Numbered from the stretch's first letter, positions 17,866 through 27,213 are shown. The stretch: DNA of 64,000 bases from Dyadobacter sp. Leaf189 (GCF_001424405.1 NZ_LMPS01000005.1:1-64000); one strand, 5' to 3'. Numbers and translations: made by a program. The notes: generated by a model not told the origin, from the letters alone.

Positions 17866-19443
17866 TTAGTCACCGCTTTTTAACTTTTGTGAGAGGTGAT
17901 GCGCCTCTTCAATCACCGCAGCGGGATAGTGGTTTAATTCAAGAATCCGGATTGCATTGGTCGTAGTCAGCTTGCCGGGTTTGATTTTGTAGTCAAAATG
18001 AATATCGTTCTGGTCAATCACTTCCGTAAAATGGAAAATCTCAAAGTCGCCCGCAAGGTAATCTGCCAGCTCTCTGTCGTGGGTAGAAACCAATACCAGG
18101 TTCTTGCCGCCCGCGAGATAGGTAAGCACAGATTTCCCGATGGCAATCCGCTCCACGGAGTTAGTCCCCTTGAAAAGCTCGTCCAGCAAAAACAGGTTGT
18201 ATTCGCCATTACGGCTATGTTCCAGCAGCTGTTTCAGGCTGAGTACCTCCTCGAAGTAGTAACTCTTTTCACTGAGCAGATCGTCTGAGATCCTGATGGA
18301 AGAGTAAACCTGCATCGGTGGCATTGATATGGAACTGGCGAAACAGGTGTTGATGGTTTGTCCCAAAATGGCATTGATCCCGACCGTGCGGATGAAAGTG
18401 GTCTTGCCCGACATATTTGAACCCGTCAGCAAAGCAGATTTATTGTTCAGGTCGATGTCGTTTGAAACGCCGCCAAATAGCAGCGGATGGTACATGTCCT
18501 TCACGGTAAGCCGTTTATCAGACGCATTGATCTCCGGTATGCAGTAATAGGGAATGTCTTCCCGCAGAGCAAGCGTGGAAAGTGCCAGGTCAGTTTCCGC
18601 AACAAAATGAAATACAGCACTGATGTCCGCCTTTCTGTTTTCGAGGATTTTTAATGTGGTAAAAAGGAGTACCGGCTCTATCAGGAAGAGTGCCTTGATC
18701 AGCTCGATGACATAGTCAACAAACTGCCCGATTTCACTTTGCAGACTGGCTTCAATCTTGAAAATGGACATCGCAGGCCCCAATCCGTCAAGGGTAGCTA
18801 TTGACTTGCCGAGTTCTTTGGAAGCGTCGTCAAATTCACGGTTGACCAGGATATTACGTGCGGTTTTGTTTAGCAGCAATAGCTGCGGAATGGAGCTACC
18901 GTATTGGTACAGATTGTTTTTGTTCCAGTAATGAATGCCCAGATTGACCGGCAGCAAGACAATCAGAAAGATAAACAGCTGCGGAAAAAAGAAAGACAGA
19001 AATACCGAAAGCACACTGATGCCACACAGGATTTGAACCAGCCAGAACCATTTTGGCCGTTGCAGGTACTTTTCCTGAAAAAGCCCGGGCAGGTAGTATG
19101 CGTCTTTCTTGTTCAGTTTTGCAACCTGAGCGGCTATGCTGGCCCGCAGCGCAGCATTGTTGCTGAATATGGAGATGAGGTTTTCCAGCTTTTGACCGCG
19201 CACATTGGTCTTCGGGATGGTCCTTAAAACGTGATAGAGCAGTTGCTGGCCGGGGCAGGATAGGGTGCGGTCTGCAAACTTAAATACATCTTCCAGGTCC
19301 AGATCGTGGTACGTCCTGTCCGAAATTGTCTGCGTATTTTCTTCTTGTCCCGCCTTGGCAAAATACTTTCCGATCTGGTCGAAGTTGAACGGGCCAGTCT
19401 TGATCTTTTGCAGAGTAAGGCTCTCTATATCACTTTTCATCAT
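17866..19443 (-). CDS. MutS-family ATPase lacking mismatch-recognition domains, membrane-associated
   Basis: 525 residues. The C-terminal half is the MutS ATPase (domain V): Walker A in LLTGSNMSGKTTFIRT, Walker B in LFLLDELFKGTNS, and the LVSTHDRELADY switch. The N-terminal half has a MutS lever/core-like region (CPGQQLLYHVLRT) followed by two hydrophobic stretches (about 130-170, ending at LGIHYWNK) that look like membrane helices. The mismatch-binding domain I with its Phe-x-Glu is absent, so this is not canonical MutS. Membrane MutS-like proteins of this kind are common in Bacteroidota and of unknown role. It is followed by the receiver-only gene and preceded by a terminator. Confidence 0.8.
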   Translation of the reverse strand: MMKSDIESLTLQKIKTGPFNFDQIGKYFAKAGQEENTQTISDRTYHDLDLEDVFKFADRTLSCPGQQLLYHVLRTIPKTNVRGQKLENLISIFSNNAALRASIAAQVAKLNKKDAYYLPGLFQEKYLQRPKWFWLVQILCGISVLSVFLSFFFPQLFIFLIVLLPVNLGIHYWNKNNLYQYGSSIPQLLLLNKTARNILVNREFDDASKELGKSIATLDGLGPAMSIFKIEASLQSEIGQFVDYVIELIKALFLIEPVLLFTTLKILENRKADISAVFHFVAETDLALSTLALREDIPYYCIPEINASDKRLTVKDMYHPLLFGGVSNDIDLNNKSALLTGSNMSGKTTFIRTVGINAILGQTINTCFASSISMPPMQVYSSIRISDDLLSEKSYYFEEVLSLKQLLEHSRNGEYNLFLLDELFKGTNSVERIAIGKSVLTYLAGGKNLVLVSTHDRELADYLAGDFEIFHFTEVIDQNDIHFDYKIKPGKLTTTNAIRILELNHYPAAVIEEAHHLSQKLKSGD

Positions 19444-19555
19444 TGTCCGTCCATGGAGTAAGTCAGCGCAGGCAGCCGGCGACGCGCCGACATCGATTCA
19501 GTCCCAATTTATCGTTAATCCCAGGATAGTGCATTTACGTTGTGGTATAAAGCAG

Positions 19556-19601
19556 AAAGCCACACAGGAGCGGGAAATATCCCTGCCTGTGTGGCTTTTT
19601 T
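19556..19601. terminator. Bidirectional hairpin terminator
   Basis: Stem AAAGCCACACAGG (19556-19568) with CCTGTGTGGCTTT (19586-19598), inner GC-rich loop, T6 tail at 19596-19601 and A-rich left flank. It ends the leftward SRPBCC transcript at 19622 and isolates the MutS-like gene. Confidence 0.85.
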
Positions 19602-19621
19602 GAATGCAAATGCGACGTCGG

Positions 19622-20221
19622 TCATTCAGGCTCTGCGCCGCCTACTCTCACCTGGTCAGGCGCCTCATTGTATCCGCCGGACCGGTCATTCATCTGATCA
19701 CCATTTTTCAGGTTGTCCTGCCCGGCTGGCTGCTGGCTCGTTTCGCCTTGCCCGGAAGCTCCGCTTTGTGTGTTGGAACTGCAGGAAGAGAGGTATGAAC
19801 TCAGCGAATCCAGCTCTTTTTCCCATCCATCCTGATGCGTTTTCAAAAATTCTTCGCCCTTGAATCCTTCCTGTACCACGTGCAGCTTGCTGCCTTCTCC
19901 CTCTGGTGCGAATGAGATATGGAGTGTATATCCGTTTTCCGAACCTTCATCATTCAGGTTCCATATCCACGAGTACACCAGCTTTTCATTGGGTACCACC
20001 TCGCTGTAAGTCCCGGTGATCTGTAAGCCCGCATCTCCGACGTAGTATTCAACCGCCCCGCCTTCTTTCAGCTCATTTTTGACGTCCACCAGCTGGTTAC
20101 CCATTGGTTTCCACCATTGTTTCAAATGTTCAGCCTCAGTCCAGGCTTTAAATAGCGTTTCCACATCGGCATCAAACTGCCGCTCTATTTCGATTACATG
20201 TGTTTTTTGACCCGTCTCCAT
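19622..20221 (-). CDS. SRPBCC/AHSA1-domain protein with Ser/Gln/Gly-rich tail
   Basis: 199 residues from the ATG at 20221 (METGQKTHVIEIERQFDA); the open frame extends further upstream, but this start matches the family. Residues 8-140 form an Activator-of-Hsp90-ATPase-like SRPBCC fold (LFKAWTEAEHLKQWWKP; GTYSEVVPNEKLVYSWIW; GWEKELDSLSSYLS). The last 55 residues are low-complexity and polar (SSNTQSGASGQGETSQQPAG), unusual for this family and presumably disordered. The family binds small hydrophobic ligands or acts as a co-chaperone. The gene lies 110 bp downstream of an Hsp70-type gene on the same strand, which is suggestive but not proof of a joint role. Confidence 0.85.
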   Translation of the reverse strand: METGQKTHVIEIERQFDADVETLFKAWTEAEHLKQWWKPMGNQLVDVKNELKEGGAVEYYVGDAGLQITGTYSEVVPNEKLVYSWIWNLNDEGSENGYTLHISFAPEGEGSKLHVVQEGFKGEEFLKTHQDGWEKELDSLSSYLSSCSSNTQSGASGQGETSQQPAGQDNLKNGDQMNDRSGGYNEAPDQVRVGGAEPE

Positions 20222-20331
20222 TTTCCTGGTTTTCGTTTGTTGATTATTGAAGGCAATGTTATGCACCGCTACTTCATAATAATTGTGCCTTGGCGGCAGA
20301 TTCAGGTAAATGTCCGGGAATGCATTGAGTT

Positions 20332-21594
20332 TCAGGAGTACCGGTTCCGGGCGTCGTAGGCGAGGCCCAGCCCCACGCTCGACAGCTTGTTTTCTTCCGA
20401 CCATTCAGCCGTGGGAAACAACCTTCTGAACTGCTGCTGAATGAGCGGGATTTCGGTGGAGCCGCCCGTCATGATCACCAGCCCGATCGCCTCAGGGGCA
20501 ATGCCCGCAGCAAGCAGACATTCCCGCGCCGCTGCAACAATGCGTTCCGCTTTTGTATTGATCGCGATGTTGAAATTCTCCCTGTCAACCTGAATGCGCA
20601 GGTCTTCGTCGATAAAATCCAGTGACGCAGCATAGCTTTCATTGCCGGCAAGACCGATCTTGATCTTTTCGGTTTCGGCCAGTACGGCGTGGCCGGTTTC
20701 CTGTTCGAGCACATTGATCAGCCTGCCGTAACGGACCGGATCGTGCGTTTCCCGCAGTAATTGTTTGGCCTGGAAGATGGTCTTGTTCGTATAAAGGAAG
20801 TTGACCTTGCTCCATTCCGACAGATCAAAATAGTGGTAGGAGGGTACTTCCAGGTTTTTGGCACCATACCGCGAGCGGAAACCCAGCTCGGGCATCATTT
20901 CAGCCAGACTGAGGTCTTTGTCAAAATCATTTCCACCCAGCCTTACGCCGGTATTAGCCAGGATATCACTGTCGCGATCCTGTTTTTTGGCATTCTCGCG
21001 AGAGAGTCGGATCACGGTAAAGTCGGAGGTTCCGCCGCCCAGGTCGACCACCATTGCAAGCTTTTCGCCTGATACCCTCGCTTCGTGCGCGAATGCGGCT
21101 GCGATTGGTTCATATTGAAAACCCACGTGTTCAAAGCCAATGCTCATGGCTACGGATTTCAGTTCATTTTCAGCGCGCTGGTCTGCGGCAGGGTCGTTAT
21201 CAATAAAGTGCACGGGCCTGCCCATTACAACATGCCGCAGCTCGGTACCGCAGTCGGCTTCTGCCTTTGCTTTCATTTGTTGCAAAAAGGCCGCAATGAT
21301 CTGGTCGAACTTCATCAGCTCTCCATTGACCATCGTTCCCTGGCGCATGGCCGGAGTACCCAGCACACGCTTTAAGCTCCGCATCAGCCGGCCTGGCTGG
21401 CGGGAGAGAAAGCGTTCCGTAGCCTCGCGGCCAAAGAATGCTGCATTGTCCTTTCGCGCAAAGAACATCGCACTGGGAATGGTGTTGTGATTGTTTTCAA
21501 CCGGGATCAGGAAAACGTCGGATGGGGTTGCTATCGCCAGACTTGAATTGGAAGTGCCGAAATCTATGCCGCAAAAAACAGGAGTTGTCATCAT
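20332..21594 (-). CDS. Hsp70-family protein, YegD-like
   Basis: 420 residues consisting only of an actin-like ATPase domain: phosphate 1 motif GIDFGTSNSSLA near the N-terminus, phosphate 2 MVVDLGGGTSDFTV, adenosine motif VIMTGGSTEIPLIQ. There is no peptide-binding domain, as in E. coli YegD. It is probably a specialised chaperone-like ATPase. The first two codons are both ATG. It lies upstream of the SRPBCC gene and downstream of the LytTR/LytS cluster on the same strand, with a 63 bp gap. Confidence 0.88.
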   Translation of the reverse strand: MMTTPVFCGIDFGTSNSSLAIATPSDVFLIPVENNHNTIPSAMFFARKDNAAFFGREATERFLSRQPGRLMRSLKRVLGTPAMRQGTMVNGELMKFDQIIAAFLQQMKAKAEADCGTELRHVVMGRPVHFIDNDPAADQRAENELKSVAMSIGFEHVGFQYEPIAAAFAHEARVSGEKLAMVVDLGGGTSDFTVIRLSRENAKKQDRDSDILANTGVRLGGNDFDKDLSLAEMMPELGFRSRYGAKNLEVPSYHYFDLSEWSKVNFLYTNKTIFQAKQLLRETHDPVRYGRLINVLEQETGHAVLAETEKIKIGLAGNESYAASLDFIDEDLRIQVDRENFNIAINTKAERIVAAARECLLAAGIAPEAIGLVIMTGGSTEIPLIQQQFRRLFPTAEWSEENKLSSVGLGLAYDARNRYS

Positions 21595-21657
21595 TTCAAA
21601 AATTGGGGGCGCAATTTCTGATTATTTACCGGTTTTTCTATGTCAAACTGCACTCTT

Positions 21658-22515
21658 TTATTTTCCCATCCATTTACGGAAATCGTTAGACTTTTCCCGG
21701 CTTACAATCACTTCCTTCTCAAAGGCCGGCTTCAATGTGAGCGCCAGGCGGTTGTTATAGTAAGGCTGGATCTGCGTTACCGCATTGTGGGTGACGATAA
21801 TGCCCCGGTTGATCCTGAAAAAATGCGCCGGGTCGAGGAACTGCTCTATCTCGTCCATTCTGTAATCGACCACGAATTTTTGTCCCTGATGATTCTTGAA
21901 AAAACTAATGCTTTCTTCCGTAAAAAAGAATGCGATTTCCCCTACCTCAATGGAGAGCAGCCTGCCACCTTGCTTTACCAGGAAACGGTTGCGGTACGAT
22001 GCGGCCGGCTGGTGGATCTGCAAGGTTTTCAGGATGTTTTCAAGACTGGCGGAAAGCGCAGAATGCGGGTGCAATTGTGATGCTCCCTCAGATTCTGTCC
22101 TTGAATCCATGCGAGATTCCGTCGGGGATTTGTTTTTATGCATTCCGGTGAGCTCATAAAATTTGCGGATGCTGCGCTGCAAATCCTCCTGCTGCACGGG
22201 TTTTAATAGATAATCGATGCTGTTGACCTTAAACGCCTGCAAAGCATATTCGTCGTAGGAAGTGGTGAATATCACCGTGCTTTGAATCGATACGCGGTTG
22301 AAGATCTCGAAACTTTGTCCGTCAGCGAGCTCAATATCCATGAAGATCAGATCCGGCTCACTTTCCCCGCTTTCCCGGTTCGCTTTCACCCATTCCACTG
22401 TGGCGGCAATGCTCGGAGTAACAGCCTTGATGACCATTTCAGGCGCAGTTTCTTCCAGTAATTTGGTGAGTTTGCGTACCGCCAGCTTTTCGTCTTCAAC
22501 GATTAATACATTCAT
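21658..22515 (-). CDS. LytTR-type response regulator
   Basis: 285 residues. Receiver domain 1-125 with VLIVEDEK and phosphoacceptor Asp60 (DLIFMDIELADG), conserved Thr in IFTTSYDEYAL and Lys in YLLKPV. Then a variable Ser-rich linker (about 130-165), and a LytTR DNA-binding domain (IAFFFTEESISFFKNHQGQ; ARFFRINRG-like HFFRINRGIIVTHNAV). Its ATG overlaps the stop of the upstream kinase by four bases, so they are translated together. It ends 63 bp before the Hsp70 gene. Confidence 0.93.
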   Translation of the reverse strand: MNVLIVEDEKLAVRKLTKLLEETAPEMVIKAVTPSIAATVEWVKANRESGESEPDLIFMDIELADGQSFEIFNRVSIQSTVIFTTSYDEYALQAFKVNSIDYLLKPVQQEDLQRSIRKFYELTGMHKNKSPTESRMDSRTESEGASQLHPHSALSASLENILKTLQIHQPAASYRNRFLVKQGGRLLSIEVGEIAFFFTEESISFFKNHQGQKFVVDYRMDEIEQFLDPAHFFRINRGIIVTHNAVTQIQPYYNNRLALTLKPAFEKEVIVSREKSNDFRKWMGK

Positions 22516-23591
22516 TGGTTGTCAGATTTTTCGGCAAGTAATGGCAGGAGTACTTTGAAATGTGCCGCAGCCACGTCTATCACCGGTTGTTTTTCAGAAA
22601 GGAGGTTGTATTTGGCAAAAATGTTAGCGAGCCCCAGCTTTGTCGATTTGACAGGTGTTGATTTGGTAACAACATTATTACACACTTCCAGCCAATCGTC
22701 GCCGGCAGATGTGATCTTGATAAGCAATGGCGTTTGTTCCAAAATCGCATTGTGTTTCACCGCATTCTCCACCAAAAGCTGCAAAGTAAGCGGCGGGATG
22801 AATTTGTGTAGATCCGCCTCGTCCACCCGGATCACCAGGTCCAATCCCTGATCGTACCTCGTTTTCAGTAAATGAAAGTAGGAGCGGATGAATTTGAGCT
22901 CGGTCGCCAGCGTCGTCAGCTCGCTTTGGTTGTTTTGTAAAAGATACCTGTAAACCTGCGCCATTTCGTCTACAAACTGCTCGGCCCGCTTGGGCTCGTC
23001 GGTGATCAATGCAGACAGGGTATTGAGGCTGTTGAACAGAAAATGCGGATTGACCTGACTTTTCAAGCTTTGCAGCTGTCCCTGCATGCCCGCCTTTTTG
23101 ATTTGTTCTTTGTTTACCTTGATTTCCTTCCACTTTTTGAGCGAGTAATTGCCTTCATAAAGCAGCGTAAGTACGATTACCGCGACGAATTCGAAAATGT
23201 AAACATCGACCATTTTCTCAAAGTCCAGCTCCGCGTCCACAGGCCGGTAGTGGATAATAAAAATGCCGTAAACGGTTACATATACCCCCGTAATGATCCA
23301 GAATGCGACTGCGGTAAGGAAGCCGCGTTTGAGGGATGAATGCAGCGCCGGGTACTTTCTCGCCAGATATTGCGCGGCCCAGTCGTGGGGAACAAATGCG
23401 AGCGTGGTCATCACGAAAATCATGCAGGTGCCCAGGATGAAATTGGACAAACTTGCAAAATAAGGCTCTCCGATGAGCAGGTAGCTGATCGTGGGTACAA
23501 ACCAGGGGATCAGTAGCGCAAACATCCACCTGCCAAAGAGGCTGAGCCAGATAAGCCGACCGATATTGTTGAATTGCAAAGAGGCGATCAT
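22512..23591 (-). CDS. LytS-type sensor histidine kinase (copy 2)
   Basis: 359 residues with four predicted membrane helices in the first 150 residues and no large periplasmic sensor. A short coiled coil precedes the His_kinase (PF06580) phosphoacceptor motif NPHFLFNSLNTLSALI, then a HATPase N-box LLVENAVKHNAI and a degenerate glycine box. It overlaps the next kinase upstream and the LytTR gene downstream by four bases each. It likely phosphorylates that regulator. Confidence 0.92.
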   Translation of the reverse strand: MIASLQFNNIGRLIWLSLFGRWMFALLIPWFVPTISYLLIGEPYFASLSNFILGTCMIFVMTTLAFVPHDWAAQYLARKYPALHSSLKRGFLTAVAFWIITGVYVTVYGIFIIHYRPVDAELDFEKMVDVYIFEFVAVIVLTLLYEGNYSLKKWKEIKVNKEQIKKAGMQGQLQSLKSQVNPHFLFNSLNTLSALITDEPKRAEQFVDEMAQVYRYLLQNNQSELTTLATELKFIRSYFHLLKTRYDQGLDLVIRVDEADLHKFIPPLTLQLLVENAVKHNAILEQTPLLIKITSAGDDWLEVCNNVVTKSTPVKSTKLGLANIFAKYNLLSEKQPVIDVAAAHFKVLLPLLAEKSDNQ

Positions 23592-24676
23592 GTGTAAATC
23601 AATGGCAAAATCACTGTAAAACGGGCAGGTTCTTCCTTGACCTGGATCGTGCCGGCCTGGTTGAACAGCAGCTTATACCGCGAGATCAGCGTGGCGAGGC
23701 CCGCTTCCGTGAACGACATACTTACCACGCGCCTTTGCAGGTTATTACTTACTTCAAGCTGTCCCGTCGCAGTGGTTTTAATGCAAATTTGCAATGTGGC
23801 CTCGGGGGAAATGATGTTGTGGCGCACTGCATTGTCTACAAGTACCTGCAAGCTAAGTGGGGCGATTTGCCCGCTCAGGTAAATATCCGCCACTTCCACC
23901 ACAAACCGGATCCCGTTTTCGTAACGCGTTTCCAGCAGGTAAATGTAAGACCGGATAAAGCGAAGCTCAGCTTCAAGTGGAACAAGGTCATCTTCCTTGT
24001 CTGGCCCGTAAACGCTGAGCAGGTACCGGTACACTTTCGACATTTCATCCACGAATTTTTCGGCTGTGGCAGGGGCTTCCGAGATCAGTACCGATAAGGA
24101 ATTGAGGCAGTTGAACAGGAAATGCGGGTTCACCTGTTGTTTAACCGTGTCCAGCTCTGCCTGTAACTGCCTTTGCTCCATTTGGTTCAGTTCCTGCAAA
24201 TCATTTTTCCATTGACTGAATGCAAAAATGAGTTCGGTAAGCCCCGCGGCTGTCAGCGACCCGCTCCCGATCGCAAACACAGCCCAAAGCGTGTGTGTGA
24301 GGTTAAAATGGTAGCCAAACAAATGCGTTTGGCTATATATGATCATGGCTAATAGAAACGCTGTAACACTTACTGCTCCATACAGTACAAACCAGGAAAG
24401 TACCCGCCGTACCGACTGTCCGGGCTCCGGATAAATTTTGGTGACCGCCGGTGAAAATTTGCGGTTGATCAAAAAGGCAGTCAGGAAAAAGAGCAGGTTC
24501 AACACGCTGCCGCCCAGGAGAATCTGCACGTCGGTAAAGTACGCTGCACCCCAGATCAGATTTCCCGCAAGCGGTACTACGGCCGCCAGTATCAGTACCA
24601 TCAGACTCAGGCTCACCCGGTTTCGCCGGATCGAGTCTGCATAATGAATGGAAGATAGGATACTGCCTGTGGTCAT
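23588..24676 (-). CDS. LytS-type sensor histidine kinase (copy 1)
   Basis: 362 residues, same plan as its downstream neighbour: four membrane helices, a short Gln-rich helix, NPHFLFNCLNSLSVLI, and LQVLVDNAVRHNII. The motif spacing shows the two kinases are paralogues from a tandem duplication that has since diverged. First gene of a three-gene overlapping operon (kinase, kinase, LytTR). The two kinases could form heterodimers or give two inputs to one regulator. Confidence 0.92.
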   Translation of the reverse strand: MTTGSILSSIHYADSIRRNRVSLSLMVLILAAVVPLAGNLIWGAAYFTDVQILLGGSVLNLLFFLTAFLINRKFSPAVTKIYPEPGQSVRRVLSWFVLYGAVSVTAFLLAMIIYSQTHLFGYHFNLTHTLWAVFAIGSGSLTAAGLTELIFAFSQWKNDLQELNQMEQRQLQAELDTVKQQVNPHFLFNCLNSLSVLISEAPATAEKFVDEMSKVYRYLLSVYGPDKEDDLVPLEAELRFIRSYIYLLETRYENGIRFVVEVADIYLSGQIAPLSLQVLVDNAVRHNIISPEATLQICIKTTATGQLEVSNNLQRRVVSMSFTEAGLATLISRYKLLFNQAGTIQVKEEPARFTVILPLIYT

Positions 24677-24912
24677 AGATTTTGAATGTGACCATAAAAT
24701 TAAGCGGCATTTACATCAGAGTAAATCGCAGCTTGCCAAACAGTCAATATTCATCACTCAATTGTCACGTTATCGTCTTGAAATGGAGTTGGGCGGAGCG
24801 GCCATTCGATGCTTTATTTTCTTCATGGCCTGAAAAAACTGTTACAAGCGCTCACGCGAGTGGTATGAAGTAAATGTTTCTCTTTGTTTGAAAACTAACT
24901 TCTCTATCACGA

Positions 24913-25362
24913 ATGAAAATGAAAAGCGTATTTCTGCTGCTGGTCTTAATGGCCGTAACCCATTTATCGTTTGCCCAAACCGGCGAAACGCTCACGAACA
25001 ACAGCATTGTCTCTATGTATCAGGCAAATGTATCGGGTAAGCTGATCATCCAGAAGATCAACCTGAGCAAAGGTAAATTCGATATGTCGGTACCTGGTTT
25101 GCTGGCTTTGAAGAGTGTCAAGCTTCCCGAGCCGATCATGGAAGTAATGCTGGCCTCAACAACTCCGACAGATGTACTTAAAAACGAAAACATCATTCAG
25201 CTATGCCAGGCCGGTTTTTCAAAGCGGTTTATTATCCAGAGAATACAGGCTGGTCCCAATAAATTCAATGTAACTACCGACGGCCTGATCCAGCTGCAGG
25301 TGGCGAAGGTACCCGAGGCAATTACCAAAGTGATGATGACGGGGCCAGGAAAATCCAGATAA
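24913..25362 (+). CDS. Secreted protein with two tandem helical repeats
   Basis: 149 residues. Signal peptide MKMKSVFLLLVLMAVTHLSFA. The mature part is two copies of a roughly 53-residue unit: LTNNSIVSMYQANVSGKLII ... PIMEVML and LKNENIIQLCQAGFSKRFII ... AITKVMM. The pattern (x)N-x-x-I-x-x-L-x-x-A-G-x-S-x-x-x-I-I matches a short repeat I know from many periplasmic proteins of Bacteroidota and Acidobacteria; its role is unknown. It is monocistronic. The second ATG two codons in could equally be the start. Confidence 0.75.
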   Translation: MKMKSVFLLLVLMAVTHLSFAQTGETLTNNSIVSMYQANVSGKLIIQKINLSKGKFDMSVPGLLALKSVKLPEPIMEVMLASTTPTDVLKNENIIQLCQAGFSKRFIIQRIQAGPNKFNVTTDGLIQLQVAKVPEAITKVMMTGPGKSR

Positions 25363-25455
25363 GAGCGGCATGCCTCCTGCCAGGCACAAAATTTTTAGGC
25401 CCGCGGCACCGGTACTTTTTGGCCGGACAAATCTTATCCTAAATTTTCAACCATT

Positions 25456-26439
25456 ATGGCAGTAATTGGCTATCACGCTTCACACGAGCAGTTTTCACCT
25501 GCTGAACTATTGAGCCTGGTGCAATTGGCAGAGGCGAGCGGGTTCGAGTCGGCGATGTGTTCCGATCACCTCAATCCGTGGAGCCACGATCAGGGGCATT
25601 CGGGGCATCTTTGGTCGTGGCTGGGCGGTGCGCTGCAGGCTGCCGGCACGATTCCCTTCGGTTCGCTGGTGATACCCGGCGGTGCGAGGTTCCATCCCGT
25701 AATGGTTGCGCAGGCGGCGGCGACACTCGCTGATATGTTCCCCAACAGGTACCAGTGGATTGCGCTGGGCAGCGGCGAAGCATTGAATGAAGCGGTGCTT
25801 TCACCCGAATGGCCTTCCAAAGAGGAGCGGAATGCACGTTTGCAGGAAGCCGCGGCAATGATACGTGCGCTCTGGAGAGGGGAAATTGTGACCAGCAGGG
25901 AAGGTTACCATTATGCTGATCAGGCGAAGATCTGGTCGCTGCCGGAGCAGACGCCCCGGATTTTTGGGGCCGCGCTGACTCCGAAAACGGCTAGGTGGAT
26001 GGGCGAATGGGCTGACGGGCTGGTGACTGTAAATCATTCAAAAGAGAAATTGCGCGAGGTAGTGGCTGCATTCAATGAAGGCGGCGGCGCAGATAAGCCT
26101 AAGTACGTACAGGTGCATGTGAGCTGGGCTCGAACAATGGAGGAAGCAACGCAAAATGCCTTTGAGCAATGGCGGACCAATACGGTATCTCCCGAGAAAT
26201 GCGCGAATTTCAGGACAGTGGAAGATTTTGAAAATGCAGTTACTGATATGCGTCCCGAAGATATGGCTGAGCATCTTTTTATCTCGACCGATCCTGAGGC
26301 GCACATCGCGCACCTGCAAAGTGTGGAGGAGATCGGTTTTGAGCAGATCATGGTCCATAATGTAGGGAAGAACCAGGCTGAATTTATAGAGGTATTCGGC
26401 AAGTATGTTTTGCCGGGACTGAAAGTAGCAAGCTTGTAA
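25456..26439 (+). CDS. LLM-class flavin-dependent oxidoreductase (TIGR03885-like)
   Basis: 327 residues covering one bacterial luciferase-like TIM barrel: IGYHASHEQFSP at the N-terminus, SAMCSDHLNPWSHDQGHSG, WIALGSGEALNE, and GFEQIMVHNVGKNQAEFIEV near the end. The family uses FMN or F420; the TIGR03885-type proteins are treated as non-F420 enzymes and many of the hosts lack F420. The substrate is unknown. It stands alone and is followed at once by a clean terminator. Confidence 0.88.
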   Translation: MAVIGYHASHEQFSPAELLSLVQLAEASGFESAMCSDHLNPWSHDQGHSGHLWSWLGGALQAAGTIPFGSLVIPGGARFHPVMVAQAAATLADMFPNRYQWIALGSGEALNEAVLSPEWPSKEERNARLQEAAAMIRALWRGEIVTSREGYHYADQAKIWSLPEQTPRIFGAALTPKTARWMGEWADGLVTVNHSKEKLREVVAAFNEGGGADKPKYVQVHVSWARTMEEATQNAFEQWRTNTVSPEKCANFRTVEDFENAVTDMRPEDMAEHLFISTDPEAHIAHLQSVEEIGFEQIMVHNVGKNQAEFIEVFGKYVLPGLKVASL

Positions 26440-26443
26440 CCCG

Positions 26444-26466
26444 AAGCCGCGAAAGCGGCTTTTTTA
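26444..26466 (+). terminator. Intrinsic terminator
   Basis: AAGCCGC (26444-26450), GAAA tetraloop, GCGGCTT (26455-26461) followed by a T run. Lies 4 bp past the oxidoreductase stop. Confidence 0.92.
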
Positions 26467-26665
26467 ATGAAAGTGTTTACCGTTTAATAAGTTGTATGTT
26501 GTAAATGGATCTGATTATTAGGTAGATAAGCAGAGTTACTGGCGGGATAAATTATTTTTATGGGACGGCTGGAAGATTTTTTTTAAGACAAAGGCCGAAA
26601 ACTGGGTTACGACGAAATTAATTCTGAATTTTGTGCCCAGAAAACCATCTATCAGCCAGGTGCCA

Positions 26666-27019
26666 ATGAGCATACTTTACATTGATCATGAAGTCAATAA
26701 TCTGAATTCCTTTAAAGCTACATTCAGGCGCGACGCTGAAATTTACCTGGCAGAAACAACCGAAGAGGGCCTGGAAATATTGGACGAACAGAAAATTGAC
26801 GTCATTTTCGCAGACCACCAAATGCCCGAAATGACCGGTCTGGAATTTCTCCGCCTGGCTTCCGACAAGTACCCCGGGGCAGTGCGTGTGCTGTTGACAG
26901 GCAATGCATACACCGATGAGTTCAGGATTGCGGCTGGCAAAGGTTATTTTCACACCTACATCAATAAACCCTGGGACGAGCAGCAGCTCCGCCATTTAAT
27001 CGTCTCACCTGCTTCCTGA
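26666..27019 (+). CDS. Receiver-domain protein
   Basis: 117 residues from the ATG at 26666 (MSILYIDHEVNNLNSF); a GTG 33 bp upstream is in frame but adds residues unlike the family. Contains only a receiver: IDHE pocket, phosphoacceptor Asp50 in VIFADHQMPEMTG, Thr in VLLTGNAY, Lys in YINKPWDEQQL. This KPWD ending is typical of receivers from RpfG/HD-GYP-type regulators, but no output domain is present. No kinase lies beside it. Confidence 0.82.
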   Translation: MSILYIDHEVNNLNSFKATFRRDAEIYLAETTEEGLEILDEQKIDVIFADHQMPEMTGLEFLRLASDKYPGAVRVLLTGNAYTDEFRIAAGKGYFHTYINKPWDEQQLRHLIVSPAS

Positions 27020-27213
27020 TACAGGGAACCTCTTTCTTCTTTTTAGTCATATTTTTCGCGATTCTCCGCGAGACTTACCTGTGTTTAAATCACTTTTTGC
27101 TTCAAAAAATTGCCACAGCAATATTTGTTGGAAAAATATATTGATTACATTGTGAAGCCTTTCTCAGGCAAAATTATCCTTCATCTTTTTTCAGAAAGGC
27201 CAAACATTATCAA

